Below are positions 1-8,712 of a stretch of 64,000 nt of DNA, piece by piece. Source of the DNA: Dehalococcoidia bacterium. Lineage in GTDB: Bacteria; Chloroflexota; Dehalococcoidia; DSTF01; JACRBR01. The notes under the pieces were generated by a model. It was not told the DNA's origin. It was given only the letters and a program-made list of their open reading frames with translations, and searched no databases. The stretch is from the NCBI GenBank assembly GCA_021731085.1, contig JAKFYB010000017.1, positions 53,011-117,010 on the forward strand, read 5' to 3'. The stretch's first letter is position 1; every line of letters begins with the position of its first letter. A program made the translations under genes and the position numbers.

Positions 1-903
1 CTGGCGCGGATCTTCGCGCTGCCGGACGTGTACCCGGCGCTGCTGCTACTCGACGATCTGCGCCTGCTGGACGCGCTAATGCCAGAAGTGACATTCGGCC
101 GCGGCGTCACGCAGCCGGACGACTGGCACGCGTACGACGTCTTCGAGCACAACCTGCGCGCCGTGCAGGCGCTCGACGTGATGTTGGCAGACGCGCGGGC
201 TGACGATGAGCGAGCGTTCCTGTGGGACGGCCTCTGGGACGCGTTGGGGTGGCGCGAGCCCGAACTGCGAGCGTACCTATCGGAGGAGATGAGCGAAGGG
301 CGGACGCGGGCATCGCTGCTCAAGCTCGCGGGGCTGCTGCACGACGTCGGCAAGCCGCAAACACGCACCCTCGAGGAGGGCGGCCGTATCCGCTTTCTCG
401 GCCATGGGGAACAAGGAGCGGAGATTGCGCGTCGGATAATGAGGAGGCTCCGATTTTCGGCGTCAGAGATTCGCTTCGTGTCGCGGCTCGTGGAGCAACA
501 CCTTCGCCCGGTGCAGCTGGCGCAGATCGGCGAAGTGCCATCGCGGCGTGCTCTGTACCGCTTCTACCGCGATCTCGGCGATGCAATGCCGGCGGTGTTG
601 CTGCTGTCTCTGGCCGACGCGGCAGCTTCGCGGGGGCCGCGGATGACATCCGTAGATTGGTCAAGGCACGTACTGTATATGAGCAGTCTGTTCGTGCGTT
701 CGAAAGAAGAGGAAGGTATACTCGACCCGCCTCGGCTCATCGACGGAAACGACATCATGAGCCGGCTGAAGATGCCCGCTGGACCGGCGATCGGGAAGCT
801 GCTCGAAGCGCTTCGCGAGGCGCAGGCGGCGGGCGAAGTTACGGATGGGGACAGCGCTTGGGCGTTTGTCCGCGAGCAGGCTGAGACGCTGGGAACACCT
901 TGA
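1..903 (+). CDS. HD-domain C-terminal part of a CCA-adding enzyme / poly(A) polymerase family protein (5' partial)
   Basis: The reading frame is open from base 1 and the first visible residues match the helical neck of class II tRNA nucleotidyltransferases (LPD..PALLLLDDLRLLDAL), so the gene starts upstream of the window. An HD phosphohydrolase domain follows: a histidine near H..DVFEHN, the core LLHDVGKP about residue 110 of the visible protein, then GHGEQGA and EQHLRPV. The nucleotidyltransferase head is outside the window. In this family the head adds CCA to tRNA and the HD part removes phosphates, but head identity cannot be checked here. The stop overlaps the TTG start of yajC, so the two are probably co-transcribed. 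Confidence 0.75.
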   Translation: MARIFALPDVYPALLLLDDLRLLDALMPEVTFGRGVTQPDDWHAYDVFEHNLRAVQALDVMLADARADDERAFLWDGLWDALGWREPELRAYLSEEMSEGRTRASLLKLAGLLHDVGKPQTRTLEEGGRIRFLGHGEQGAEIARRIMRRLRFSASEIRFVSRLVEQHLRPVQLAQIGEVPSRRALYRFYRDLGDAMPAVLLLSLADAAASRGPRMTSVDWSRHVLYMSSLFVRSKEEEGILDPPRLIDGNDIMSRLKMPAGPAIGKLLEALREAQAAGEVTDGDSAWAFVREQAETLGTP

Positions 904-1256
904 ACGCTGCGGAAATCGGTGCAATCGCAGTCGTCGCGATCGTTATCGCGTTCTACCTGATCGTGCTACGGCCGCAGCAACAGGAGCAGAAGCGCCAACA
1001 AACCGACATAAAGAAACTCGTCGTCGGCGATGAAGTCCTGACGACATCAGGGTTTTTGGGCACGGTGCGCGAGATCTACGTGCCGGAGGAAGGCCCCGTC
1101 CAGATCGTGTTGGATTTCGGTAACGGAGTAGTCGTAAACGCGCTGGCCCAGGCGATAGCGCAACGGGTCGCGCAAGGACAGACGGTGTACTCGCAGGCAG
1201 ACGGCTCTCCCGTGGAGGGCTCGCGCGCTGCGACCACAGAGGAGAAGGCGGGCTAA
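900..1256 (+). CDS. yajC: Preprotein translocase subunit YajC
   Basis: A 118-residue protein with one N-terminal membrane helix (about residues 6-22, ending at YLIVLRPQQQ) and the family core GDEVLTTSGFLGTV. YajC is a small partner of SecDF in the Sec translocon at the inner membrane. The start is TTG at 900, overlapping the preceding stop; no upstream in-frame start is available. The stop overlaps the secD ATG by one base. Gene order yajC-secD-secF and typical length make the call firm. Confidence 0.92.
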   Translation: MNAAEIGAIAVVAIVIAFYLIVLRPQQQEQKRQQTDIKKLVVGDEVLTTSGFLGTVREIYVPEEGPVQIVLDFGNGVVVNALAQAIAQRVAQGQTVYSQADGSPVEGSRAATTEEKAG

Positions 1257-2935
1257 TGCGGAAGTGGTGGGACCGGCTGTTTGTCGTTTTGATTATCGCC
1301 ATCGCGGCGGGCGCGATTTACGCGATCTGGCCCGATGAGCCGGAACGCTACCTGCCGGATGCTCTCGCCGAACACCTGCCTTCTGGCAGCGGTGTCCCGC
1401 CGTCGATCGGTGCCCTGGATCTGCCATGCAAGTCCGACGAGTCGAACGACAATGACTCATCGAACTGCGAAGGGATGACGCTCGGCCTCGACCTACAGGG
1501 TGGGTCACGCATCGTCCTCGAGGCCGATGTTTCGGGGTTGAACGTCACCGACGAACAGATCGACAGCGGCCTCGATGCCGCGAAAGAGATCGTGGAAAGC
1601 CGCATCAATCCGTTCGGCGTGTCGGAGTCGCTCGTCACGCGTTCCGGTAGCAACCGCCTCGTCGTCGAGCTCCCGGGCGTGAGCGCCGACACGGCCGAAG
1701 ATGTGACGCGCCCTGCGCTCCTGATGTTCTGCGAGCCCCTGCAGGAAGGTAGTCAGGGTTCCGGCGCCGGCGCCCCAATCGCTGTCATTGGCTCAGGGCA
1801 GGTCGTCTACAAGAGCGGAACCTGTGAGCCGGACATCGCCGAAGACGGCACAATCGCGGTGATAGGCCCCGATGGCCAGATCGCGCGCGCCGAACCGACG
1901 TACATCTTGCCGACCCAGCTCTCGTCCGTCGAACAGATCGTCTGGACGCCGGGACAGGGCGAGCTCAATGGCGCCCAGGTCACGATGACCGGCTCCTACC
2001 TCAAGAACAACGCCGAGATCCAGTTCAACGCGCTGAATGTGCCAAGCCTCGTGTTCAACATGACGGACGATGGCCAGGAGGTGTTCGGCTCGCTGACGGA
2101 ACGTATTGCCGGCCTCCCTATGGCGACGTTCCTCGATGGGGAGCCCATTCGCGGCGAGGACGGCGGCATCATCGCGCCAGCAGTCCAAACCCGCATCGAA
2201 GAAACCGGTGTCACGACGGGATTGACGCTCGAGGACGCCCGCCGCCTCAAGACGTTCCTGAACAACGGCGCGTTTCCAATTCCCCTCAAGATCGTGCAGC
2301 AGCAGGATGTCGATGCATCGCTCGGCGACGAAGCTGTCTTGCACTCGGTCGAAGCCGGTATCGTCGCGCTCCTGCTCATCGCCAGCTACATGATTCTGTA
2401 CTACCGTCTACCGGGCGTTATCGCGAGCCTCGCGCTGCTCGTGTATTCGGCCGTGCTGCTGGCGATTTTCAAGATCGGCATCCCTGGCTCCGGCCCCGTG
2501 ACGCTTACGCTCGCCGGCATCGCCGCCTTCGTGCTGTCGATCGGTATGGCCGTCGACGCGAACATCCTCATCTTCGAACGCATGAAGGAAGAACTGCGAA
2601 ACGGCCGCAGCCTCATCCCATCGGTCGAGGCTGGCTTCCACCGAGCGTGGTCGTCAATCCGCGACAGCAACGTGGCAACACTCATTACCTGCGCCATCCT
2701 CTACTGGATGGGCACGCAGTTCGCGTCGAGCCTGATCAAGGGCTTCGCGCTGACGCTGGCTATCGGTGTCGTCGTCAGTATGTTCTCGGCCATCACGGTG
2801 ACGCGCACGTTCCTGCGCATCGCGATGTCGACGCCGCTTGCGCGACGGCTCTGGCTCTGGACGGACGACAGACCCGACGGCGGTGAACCCGTCTCGACGC
2901 TTGGCGTCGCCGGGGCGGAGGTGGCCGATGCTTAA
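1256..2935 (+). CDS. secD: Protein translocase subunit SecD
   Basis: A 559-residue protein with an N-terminal membrane helix (about residues 8-24), the SecD motif LGLDLQGGSRIVLE near residue 78, a long extracytoplasmic P1-type region and five C-terminal helices from about residue 365. SecD works with SecF to use the proton motive force to pull translocating proteins out of SecYEG. A hydrophilic region rich in P, S and D lies between the first helix and DLQGG. The gene overlaps yajC by one base and secF by eight bases, so translation is probably coupled. Confidence 0.95.
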   Translation: MRKWWDRLFVVLIIAIAAGAIYAIWPDEPERYLPDALAEHLPSGSGVPPSIGALDLPCKSDESNDNDSSNCEGMTLGLDLQGGSRIVLEADVSGLNVTDEQIDSGLDAAKEIVESRINPFGVSESLVTRSGSNRLVVELPGVSADTAEDVTRPALLMFCEPLQEGSQGSGAGAPIAVIGSGQVVYKSGTCEPDIAEDGTIAVIGPDGQIARAEPTYILPTQLSSVEQIVWTPGQGELNGAQVTMTGSYLKNNAEIQFNALNVPSLVFNMTDDGQEVFGSLTERIAGLPMATFLDGEPIRGEDGGIIAPAVQTRIEETGVTTGLTLEDARRLKTFLNNGAFPIPLKIVQQQDVDASLGDEAVLHSVEAGIVALLLIASYMILYYRLPGVIASLALLVYSAVLLAIFKIGIPGSGPVTLTLAGIAAFVLSIGMAVDANILIFERMKEELRNGRSLIPSVEAGFHRAWSSIRDSNVATLITCAILYWMGTQFASSLIKGFALTLAIGVVVSMFSAITVTRTFLRIAMSTPLARRLWLWTDDRPDGGEPVSTLGVAGAEVADA

Positions 2936-3935
2936 TCTTGTCGCAAAACGCAACTGGTTCTATCTCGCCTCGTTCCTGATTCTCATCCCGGGGATGATTT
3001 CGCTTCTCGTGCCGCCGCGCCTTAAGCCGGGCATCGAGTTCACATCCGGCACGACGTTCTCGTTCCGTTACGCCGAACCAGCGACCAACGAAGAAGTGCA
3101 GGACATCCTCGCCGACCTCGGCTTCGAAGACGCGCGCGTGCAAAGCACTGGCGACAACACGTTCCTCGTAACGACGACGGAGCTTGAGGGCTCGTCCGCA
3201 GTCCCGCCCGTTGGCCCCGCGCTCCCTTCGGAGAAGGAAGAATTAGAGTCGCAGCTAGGTGACTTCTTCGGGGGCTTCGTCGATACAGACGGCGAGCCGA
3301 CGACGCAGTTCATCGAGTTCGCGTCGGTGTCAGCGTCCGTTTCACGTGAAATAGGCATCAACGCTGCTTACGCCGTTGGGTTGTCCGCGCTCGCGATCAC
3401 GCTCTACATCTGGTGGGCCTTCCGCAACGTGCCGAACTCGATGCGGTACGGCGTGTCTGCCGTCGTCGCGTTGCTGCACGACGTCGTGCTCGTCATTGGC
3501 ATCTTCTCGATCCTCGGCAAGTTTTTCGACGTCGAGGTCAACACCTTCTTTATCACGGCCATGCTTACCGTCGTGGGCTTCTCTGTGCACGACTCGATCG
3601 TCGTATTCGACCGCATTCGCGAGAACGTCGCCGCAGGACAGATACGGAGCTATCCGGATGTCGTCAACCACAGTCTGTTGCAGACGATGGGACGCTCGTT
3701 CAACACGTCGCTGACGCTGGTGTTCGCAATTCTGTCCCTGCTCCTGCTCGGTGGCGACAGCATCCGTGACTTCCTTCTGGCGCTACTTATCGGCGTCATC
3801 ACCGGTACGTATAGTTCCGTGTTCATCGCCTCAATGTTCCTCGTAACCTGGCAGCAGGGTGATATCCCGCGCCTGTGGCGGCGCATCACGGGCCAGCGGG
3901 CTACGGCACGCCCGGCAGAGGTCGCCGCCGAGTAG
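2928..3935 (+). CDS. secF: Protein translocase subunit SecF
   Basis: A 335-residue protein. The ATG at 2928 (MLNLVAKRN) is chosen because the frame further upstream lies inside secD and adds 30 residues unlike the family. The protein has an N-terminal helix, a SecF-type GIEFTSGTTFSF motif in place of the usual GxxFxGG, and a block of five C-terminal helices with the conserved VHDSIVVFDRIREN. It pairs with SecD. A strong hairpin terminator follows at 3979, closing the yajC-secDF operon. Confidence 0.95.
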   Translation: MLNLVAKRNWFYLASFLILIPGMISLLVPPRLKPGIEFTSGTTFSFRYAEPATNEEVQDILADLGFEDARVQSTGDNTFLVTTTELEGSSAVPPVGPALPSEKEELESQLGDFFGGFVDTDGEPTTQFIEFASVSASVSREIGINAAYAVGLSALAITLYIWWAFRNVPNSMRYGVSAVVALLHDVVLVIGIFSILGKFFDVEVNTFFITAMLTVVGFSVHDSIVVFDRIRENVAAGQIRSYPDVVNHSLLQTMGRSFNTSLTLVFAILSLLLLGGDSIRDFLLALLIGVITGTYSSVFIASMFLVTWQQGDIPRLWRRITGQRATARPAEVAAE

Positions 3936-3978
3936 CTTCGGACCACCTCCTCCGCAAGACCACTGCAACATTCCGACG

Positions 3979-4010
3979 ACAACCTGACGCGCTATGCGTC
4001 AGGTTGTTTC
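3979..4010 (+). terminator. Rho-independent terminator after secF
   Basis: A perfect 12 bp inverted repeat (3979-3990 with 3996-4007) around a 5-nt GCTAT loop is followed by TTTC. It sits 44 bp downstream of the secF stop and closes the operon. Confidence 0.8.
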
Positions 4011-4057
4011 GCCATAGTCTCGATTGAGACCGGAATCGGCTCGAAAGGAGATCAGGC

Positions 4058-4561
4058 ATGGCACACATAGAACCCCGCAGAACTACCGGCGTGACGTACG
4101 TCGACGAGACCGGCCACAACGAGGGTGCCGTCGTGCGCCGCGAGGTTGTGGACGAAGTTGTCGAAGCCCCCGTCGTCACAGAAACGAACGCTGCTAGTCG
4201 CGTCGGCACGACGATGACGTACGACTCGCTCGCGGGCCGCGTCAACACGCTGCTCTTCGCGGCACTGCTTGCCCTCGAGGGCTTGCTGGCCACGAGGTTT
4301 GCCCTGGCCGCATTTGGTGCGAACCCGACAAGTGGCTTTGTCGACTTCATCTACGACGTCTCGTACCCGTTCGTCCGCCCCTTCCAGAACGCCTTCGCAG
4401 ATCGCACGTGGGATGAAGGCATCGTCGAAGTGTCGACACTGTTGGCGATGGGCGTTTACCTCGTGGCGTTCCTGTTGCTCGCGATGGTTATCGGCGCCCT
4501 GCTGCCGAAGGTCGCGATGAGCGAGACGCGTGTACACGACGATCGCGTAACACACGTCTAA
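4058..4561 (+). CDS. YggT-family-like two-helix membrane protein
   Basis: A 167-residue protein with a strong ribosome site (GAAAGGAGAT) upstream of ATG 4058. Residues 1-60 are hydrophilic, rich in acidic residues and valine. Two hydrophobic segments follow at about 63-88 and 123-150, separated by a loop with FIYDVSYPFVRPFQNAF, which resembles the YggT family loop between helices. The function of YggT proteins is poorly defined; roles in osmotic tolerance and division have been suggested. It is a single-gene unit between two terminators. Confidence 0.6.
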   Translation: MAHIEPRRTTGVTYVDETGHNEGAVVRREVVDEVVEAPVVTETNAASRVGTTMTYDSLAGRVNTLLFAALLALEGLLATRFALAAFGANPTSGFVDFIYDVSYPFVRPFQNAFADRTWDEGIVEVSTLLAMGVYLVAFLLLAMVIGALLPKVAMSETRVHDDRVTHV

Positions 4562-4584
4562 AGCACATTCGCAGGACGAGTTAG

Positions 4585-4619
4585 AGGGGCGGGCGGGTCA
4601 GCCATCCGCCCCTTTTCGT
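4585..4619 (+). terminator. Rho-independent terminator
   Basis: An 8 bp stem AGGGGCGG / CCGCCCCT (4585-4592 with 4606-4613) is followed directly by TTTTCGTT. It lies 24 bp after the YggT-like gene. Confidence 0.8.
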
Positions 4620-4692
4620 TGTTCACGGTGCCGTACCCGCGGTTCACGCTGCCGTACTCGCGCGACGGCGTCGCCCAGCGGATACTGTCGCC

Positions 4693-5721
4693 ATGAGCGT
4701 TGGCTTCGTCTACGACCCGATCTTCCTCAAGCACGACACCGGTACGCATCCTGAGAACGGCGACCGAATGACGGCGACCATGGCGTTGCTCGAAGAATGC
4801 GGAATACTCAACAACCTCACGCGCCTCGCCGCACGCGCTGCATCGGAAGACGAGATCGCGCTCGCCCATGCGCCCCAATACGTGCGTGCCGTTCGAGAAG
4901 CCGCCGAAGGCGGTGGCGGCTGGGTCGATCCCGACACGCTGATCACGCCGCGTTCGTACGACGTTGCAGCGCACGTCGTCGGCGGCACACTAGACGCTCT
5001 CGATGCCGTCCTGCAGAACGAAGTAAGGTCGGCCTTCTGCCTCGTACGACCGCCCGGCCACCATGCAACGCCCGTCCAGGCGATGGGCTTCTGCCTGTTC
5101 AACCATGTCGCCATCGCGGCAGCGGCGGCAGTCGAGAAGCACGGGCTCGAGCGCGTCGCCATCGTGGACTACGACGTCCACCACGGAAACGGCACTCAGG
5201 ATGCCTTCTTCGAAGACGGCCGCGTCCTCTACATCTCTACCCATGAGTTTCCCTTTTACCCGGGCACAGGACGAGCAGACGAGACCGGCCGAGGCGAGGG
5301 CGCGGGTACGACCATCAACATCCCGATGCCACACGGGTCTGGAGACGAGGAACATCGACTCGCGTTCGCGGATGTCGTCGTGCCAGCGCTCCGGCGCTTT
5401 CAGCCCGAACTGATCCTGGTGTCCGCCGGCTACGACGCTCACTTCGCCGACGAGATCGCCATGCAGCAGCTCAGCGTCGATGGCTACGGTGCGCTCGTCG
5501 CGATGACCAAAGCTGCGGCGGAAGAGCTATGTGGTGGGAAGCTGCTGTTCGCGCAGGAGGGCGGCTATCATCCCGTCGCGCTGCCATGGTGCGTGCGCCG
5601 CACCATCGAGATCCTTCGTGGCGTCGAACCCACGCCAGATCCACTCGGGACCGTCGCTACGCCAGTGCCGGCGGGCTTCGACGAGATGCTCGCGCGAGTG
5701 CGAAGCCTGCACGGGCTGTAA
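4693..5721 (+). CDS. Histone deacetylase / acetylpolyamine amidohydrolase family protein
   Basis: A 342-residue protein covering the whole arginase/deacetylase fold. Catalytic and zinc-binding motifs are all present: RPPGHH with the paired histidines at 123-124, the metal loop DYDVHHGNG at about 159-167, and SAGYDAH near 248. The N-terminal HPENGDR matches the entrance loop of bacterial class II enzymes such as AcuC and HDAH. These remove acetyl groups from lysine side chains or polyamines; the substrate cannot be told from sequence. gltX begins nine bases after its stop. Confidence 0.88.
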   Translation: MSVGFVYDPIFLKHDTGTHPENGDRMTATMALLEECGILNNLTRLAARAASEDEIALAHAPQYVRAVREAAEGGGGWVDPDTLITPRSYDVAAHVVGGTLDALDAVLQNEVRSAFCLVRPPGHHATPVQAMGFCLFNHVAIAAAAAVEKHGLERVAIVDYDVHHGNGTQDAFFEDGRVLYISTHEFPFYPGTGRADETGRGEGAGTTINIPMPHGSGDEEHRLAFADVVVPALRRFQPELILVSAGYDAHFADEIAMQQLSVDGYGALVAMTKAAAEELCGGKLLFAQEGGYHPVALPWCVRRTIEILRGVEPTPDPLGTVATPVPAGFDEMLARVRSLHGL

Positions 5722-5730
5722 CCTACGAAC

Positions 5731-7200
5731 ATGACAGTACGCACACGCTACGCTCCCAGCCCGACGGGCGTGCCCCATGTCGGCAACATCCGGACGGCGC
5801 TGTTCAGCTACCTGCTTGCACGGCGACTCGGCGGGCAATTCATCCTGCGCCTCGAGGACACTGACCGCGCCCGCCTCGTTCCGGACTCCATCCCGAAGAT
5901 CAGTGAGAGCCTGCAATGGCTCGGCCTCGACTATGACGAAGGCCCGGACATCGGCGGCCCGTACGGGCCGTATACCCAGTCCGAGCGGCTGGATCAGTAT
6001 CAGGCGGCCGCGCGCCGTCTGATCGAGCAGGGCGACGCGTATGACTGCTGGTGCTCGTCCGAGCGCCTCGATGCCGTGCGCGCGGAGCACCAGCGGCTCA
6101 AGCAGCCGCCGCAGTACGACCGCCGCTGCCGAGAGGACGCCGGTCAGGCGCAGGCGAAACGCGAGGCAGAAGCGGAGGGCCGGTCGCCCGTCGTGCGCTT
6201 CAAGACGCCGCGCGAAGGCACCGTCACGCTCGAGGACCCGATCCACGGCTCCACGCCCTTCGACGTCGCGACCATCGACGACTTCGTGATGCTGAAGTCG
6301 GACGGCTTCCCGACGTACCACTTGGCGTACATCGTTGACGACGACGCGATGAAGATCACACACGTCATCCGCGGTGACGAGTGGATCCCATCGGCGCCGC
6401 GGCATCTGCTCATCTACGGTGCGCTCGGCATCGAGCCGCCGGTGCTTGCACACGCGCCACGCATCCTCGGGCCGGACGGCGCGAAGCTCAGCAAGCGGCA
6501 CGGCGCGACGAGCGTGTTCGAGTATCGCGACGAAGGTTATCTGCCAGAGGCTCTGTTCAACTTCCTCGGCCTCATTGGCTGGTCTCTGGATGACAAGACC
6601 GAGATCATCTCGAAGGCGGAGTTCATCGAGCACTTCTCCCTCGAGCGCATCGTGAGGAACCCGGCGATCTTCAACGCCGAAAAGCTGCAATGGATGAACG
6701 GCGTCTATATCCGCGAGGTCATTCCCGAACCCGACCTCGTCACCATGTTCGTAGACCGCCTCGAAGCTGACTTCCCACCTGAGATCCCGCGCCCTATCGA
6801 CCGCCAGCTCGTCGCACACGTCGTTCCTCTGATCAAGGAGCGTGTAAAACTGCTTTCTGAGGTCCCGGCCTACTGCGACTTCTTTTTCACAGACAACCTC
6901 TCGTGGTCGAAAGAGGAACTGCTCGGCAAGGCGTATGCAGGGCGGCCTGCTGACGCGAAGGCGGCGCTTGGGGCCGTCGCAACGTCGGCCGTTGATGTGA
7001 CGTGGACGCACGACGATATCGAGGCAGCCCTCCGCAGCCTTGCAGACAAGCTGGGCGCCAAGGCCGGAGACCTGTTCTCGCTCGTGCGAGTTGCAGTCAC
7101 AGGGAAACGTGTCACGCCGCCACTCTTCGAAAGCATGGAGATTCTGGGCCGCGAACGCTGCCTCGAACGTCTGAGTCAGGCAGCTTCCCTGGTGTCGTAG
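5731..7200 (+). CDS. gltX: Glutamyl-tRNA synthetase
   Basis: A 489-residue class I synthetase that charges tRNA-Glu. The HIGH signature appears as HVGN (residues 16-19) in PSPTGVPHVGN, and the KMSKS loop as KLSKRHG near residue 252. A Cys pair region (DCWCSS) lies at the zinc-binding position and the C-terminal helical anticodon-binding domain is complete. Two of its possible substrates, tRNA-Gln and tRNA-Glu, are encoded immediately downstream, which would suit a non-discriminating enzyme working with GatCAB. That last point is inference. Confidence 0.95.
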   Translation: MTVRTRYAPSPTGVPHVGNIRTALFSYLLARRLGGQFILRLEDTDRARLVPDSIPKISESLQWLGLDYDEGPDIGGPYGPYTQSERLDQYQAAARRLIEQGDAYDCWCSSERLDAVRAEHQRLKQPPQYDRRCREDAGQAQAKREAEAEGRSPVVRFKTPREGTVTLEDPIHGSTPFDVATIDDFVMLKSDGFPTYHLAYIVDDDAMKITHVIRGDEWIPSAPRHLLIYGALGIEPPVLAHAPRILGPDGAKLSKRHGATSVFEYRDEGYLPEALFNFLGLIGWSLDDKTEIISKAEFIEHFSLERIVRNPAIFNAEKLQWMNGVYIREVIPEPDLVTMFVDRLEADFPPEIPRPIDRQLVAHVVPLIKERVKLLSEVPAYCDFFFTDNLSWSKEELLGKAYAGRPADAKAALGAVATSAVDVTWTHDDIEAALRSLADKLGAKAGDLFSLVRVAVTGKRVTPPLFESMEILGRERCLERLSQAASLVS

Positions 7201-7220
7201 CGCGAGCCGTAGCGCCAGCC

Positions 7221-7250
7221 TAGACCACGATTCCGCGCCTATGATAAAAT
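7221..7250 (+). promoter_or_regulatory. Candidate promoter for the tRNA-Gln/tRNA-Glu operon
   Basis: A -35-like TAGACC (7221-7226) and a -10-like TAAAAT (7245-7250) are 18 bp apart, 12 bp before the tRNA-Gln gene. An overlapping TATGAT at 7240-7245 could serve instead. The region is clearly AT-richer than its surroundings. Confidence 0.45.
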
Positions 7251-7262
7251 CTCTCTGGACGC

Positions 7263-7336
7263 TGGGGATTCGTCTAATGGTAGGACAGCAGATTCTGGAT
7301 CTGTATGTAGGGGTTCGAGTCCTCTATCCCCAGCCA
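7263..7336 (+). tRNA. tRNA-Gln (anticodon CTG), CCA encoded
   Basis: The acceptor stem TGGGGAT pairs with ATCCCCA (7326-7332). The anticodon stem GCAGA/TCTGT encloses the loop TTCTGGA with anticodon CTG at 7295-7297, and GGTTCGAGTCC forms the T arm. G73 and an encoded CCA (7334-7336) follow. Confidence 0.95.
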
Positions 7337-7340
7337 ATTC

Positions 7341-7417
7341 GGCGCGTTCGTCTAGCGGCCCAGGACATCGCCCTCTCAAGGCGGAGATCGCGGGTTCGAA
7401 TCCCGCACGCGCTACCA
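7341..7417 (+). tRNA. tRNA-Glu (anticodon CTC), CCA encoded; integration site of the downstream element
   Basis: The acceptor GGCGCGT pairs with ACGCGCT (7407-7413). The anticodon loop CTCTCAA (7373-7379) carries CTC at 7375-7377, and the T arm has GGTTCGAATCC. The 3' half from 7373 to the end is repeated exactly at 17466-17510. The gene is intact, so the inserted element restores the tRNA on integration. It is four bases from tRNA-Gln and shares its promoter. Confidence 0.95.
7373..7417 (+). repeat. Attachment site, left copy (45 bp direct repeat)
   Basis: These 45 bases are identical to 17466-17510. The flanks differ on both sides (C versus A before, T versus C after), so the repeat ends are sharp. 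The repeat begins at the first base of the tRNA-Glu anticodon loop, the usual crossover point for tyrosine integrases that use tRNA genes. Confidence 0.95.
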
Positions 7418-7429
7418 TCGTTTTCGTAT

Positions 7430-7478
7430 CTGATAAGCCCCCTCGACGGCCATTCCGGCTGCTAAGGGGGCTTATCAG
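7430..7478. other. Long inverted repeat between tRNA-Glu and integrase
   Basis: A perfect 14 bp stem (7430-7443 with 7465-7478) encloses a 21-nt loop just inside the left end of the island. No T tract follows on either strand, so it is not a textbook terminator. It could end integrase transcripts or mark the attachment region. Confidence 0.55.
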
Positions 7479-7479
7479 T

Positions 7480-7497
7480 TGTGGCCATCTTGTGGCC
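7480..7497. promoter_or_regulatory. Candidate integrase arm-type site, left
   Basis: Two TGTGGCC heptamers at 7480 and 7491 lie one helical turn (11 bp) apart. The same pair, matching 17 of 18 bases, occurs at 17328-17345 just inside the right end. Paired direct repeats at both ends fit arm-type binding sites of a tyrosine integrase. Confidence 0.5.
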
Positions 7498-7512
7498 GCG
7501 TCGCCAGATTCT

Positions 7513-8712
7513 CTACGTTTTCGCGAGCAGGTAGTCGAGCGACTCCGCCGCGTGTCGCTGTTGCCCCTTCAACAGGTGGCCGTAGACGTCCATCGTGAAC
7601 GAAGCCTTTGCATGGCCGAGGCGTCGCGAGATCGTGAATATGTCGACGCCGTGCGCGATCCATTGCGTCGCCGCCGAGTGCCTGAGCGAGTGCCAATTGA
7701 CGGTGCTGGGATTGTCGATCGTCGTCTTGGCGAGTAGCTTCCGATAGTCGCGCAGGAACGTTCGCGCGATCCACGGCGTGCCGGCGAGTGAAGGGAACAC
7801 GAGGCCGTGTTCGCGCCACACAGGGCCGAGTTTCAACCGGTGCTCGACTTGGGAGGCGCGGTGCGCGCGCATCAACTGGACGGTGCTCGCCGAAAGTTCC
7901 ACGATGCGCCGGCCACGCTCTGACTTGGGTGCGCCATAGATCGTGGCACCGCCCACGTATGAAGCCGTGCGGCGAACTTCGACGGTGGCGGCCTCGAGGT
8001 CGAAATCTTCCCACCGAAGGCCGAGTAACTCGCCCTCGCGAAGGCCCGTCGCGAGCGTAAAGCGAACCGGGGTGTCGTAGCGCGTACCGTCGGCGACGGC
8101 GAGCAACGCTGTGATCTCCGGGGTCGTAAGGGCGCGGCGTTCGGTGCGAGACTTGACCGAGGGAGCCGACACAGCGTCGCAGGGGTTACGGGCGATCAGG
8201 CCAGCCTTGACCGCGTCGTCTAGGGCCTGACTCAGCACGATCAAGTGCTTGTGTACCGTGCCGCCGGCCAGTGGCCCGGTCGACGTCGAGTTTTCGCCTG
8301 ACAGCCAACGGGCCTTCATGTCGGCAATGTGATCTGCCCTCAATGCCTGCAACCGGAGCGCGCCGACGCCCGGTATTAGGTGCTTGTCCATGATGCCCTG
8401 ATAGCGTTCCCGGCTCTTGGCCGACAGATGGCCTTCGGCATTGTGGCGGGCGAGCCAGCGTGTGAGCCACTCGCCCGTCGTGATGCGATCGGGCGCGACG
8501 CCGAATCCGTTTTCGCGCTTCGCTATCGCCTCTCGTAACGCCTTCAGCGCGGCCGCCCTGTTGCCCTTGATTGTGAACCGTTGCCGGCGGCGGTTCCCTT
8601 TCGCGTCCGTGCCGAGGGGCACCGTGATCTGCCAACGGTCAGGGCTTCGCTCGATGTAGCTGCCGTCGCCATAGTCCCGTCGGTTACGCGTGTCGTCTGT
8701 TCGCCTTGCCAT
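7513..8712 (-). CDS. int: Tyrosine recombinase (phage integrase)
   Basis: The ATG at 8712 (MARRTDD) gives 399 residues; it overlaps the stop of the upstream CGNR gene (ATGA), so the two are co-translated. The N-terminal AP2-like arm-binding domain has SYIERSPDRWQITV, the core-binding SAM-like domain spans about residues 75-170, and the catalytic domain contains ATGLREGELLGLRW (Arg), HSLRHSAATQW (His-x-x-Arg), LGH and the nucleophile in VYGH. It cuts and rejoins DNA at the tRNA-Glu site. Its 3' end is 95 bp from the left attachment site, the usual position. Confidence 0.95.
   Translation of the reverse strand: MARRTDDTRNRRDYGDGSYIERSPDRWQITVPLGTDAKGNRRRQRFTIKGNRAAALKALREAIAKRENGFGVAPDRITTGEWLTRWLARHNAEGHLSAKSRERYQGIMDKHLIPGVGALRLQALRADHIADMKARWLSGENSTSTGPLAGGTVHKHLIVLSQALDDAVKAGLIARNPCDAVSAPSVKSRTERRALTTPEITALLAVADGTRYDTPVRFTLATGLREGELLGLRWEDFDLEAATVEVRRTASYVGGATIYGAPKSERGRRIVELSASTVQLMRAHRASQVEHRLKLGPVWREHGLVFPSLAGTPWIARTFLRDYRKLLAKTTIDNPSTVNWHSLRHSAATQWIAHGVDIFTISRRLGHAKASFTMDVYGHLLKGQQRHAAESLDYLLAKT

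Noticed and set aside
5527..7011. 494-codon minus-strand open frame opposite gltX
   Set aside because: It is antisense to a fully conserved synthetase, has Arg/His/Val-rich non-protein-like composition and no ribosome site or domain; it results from high GC.
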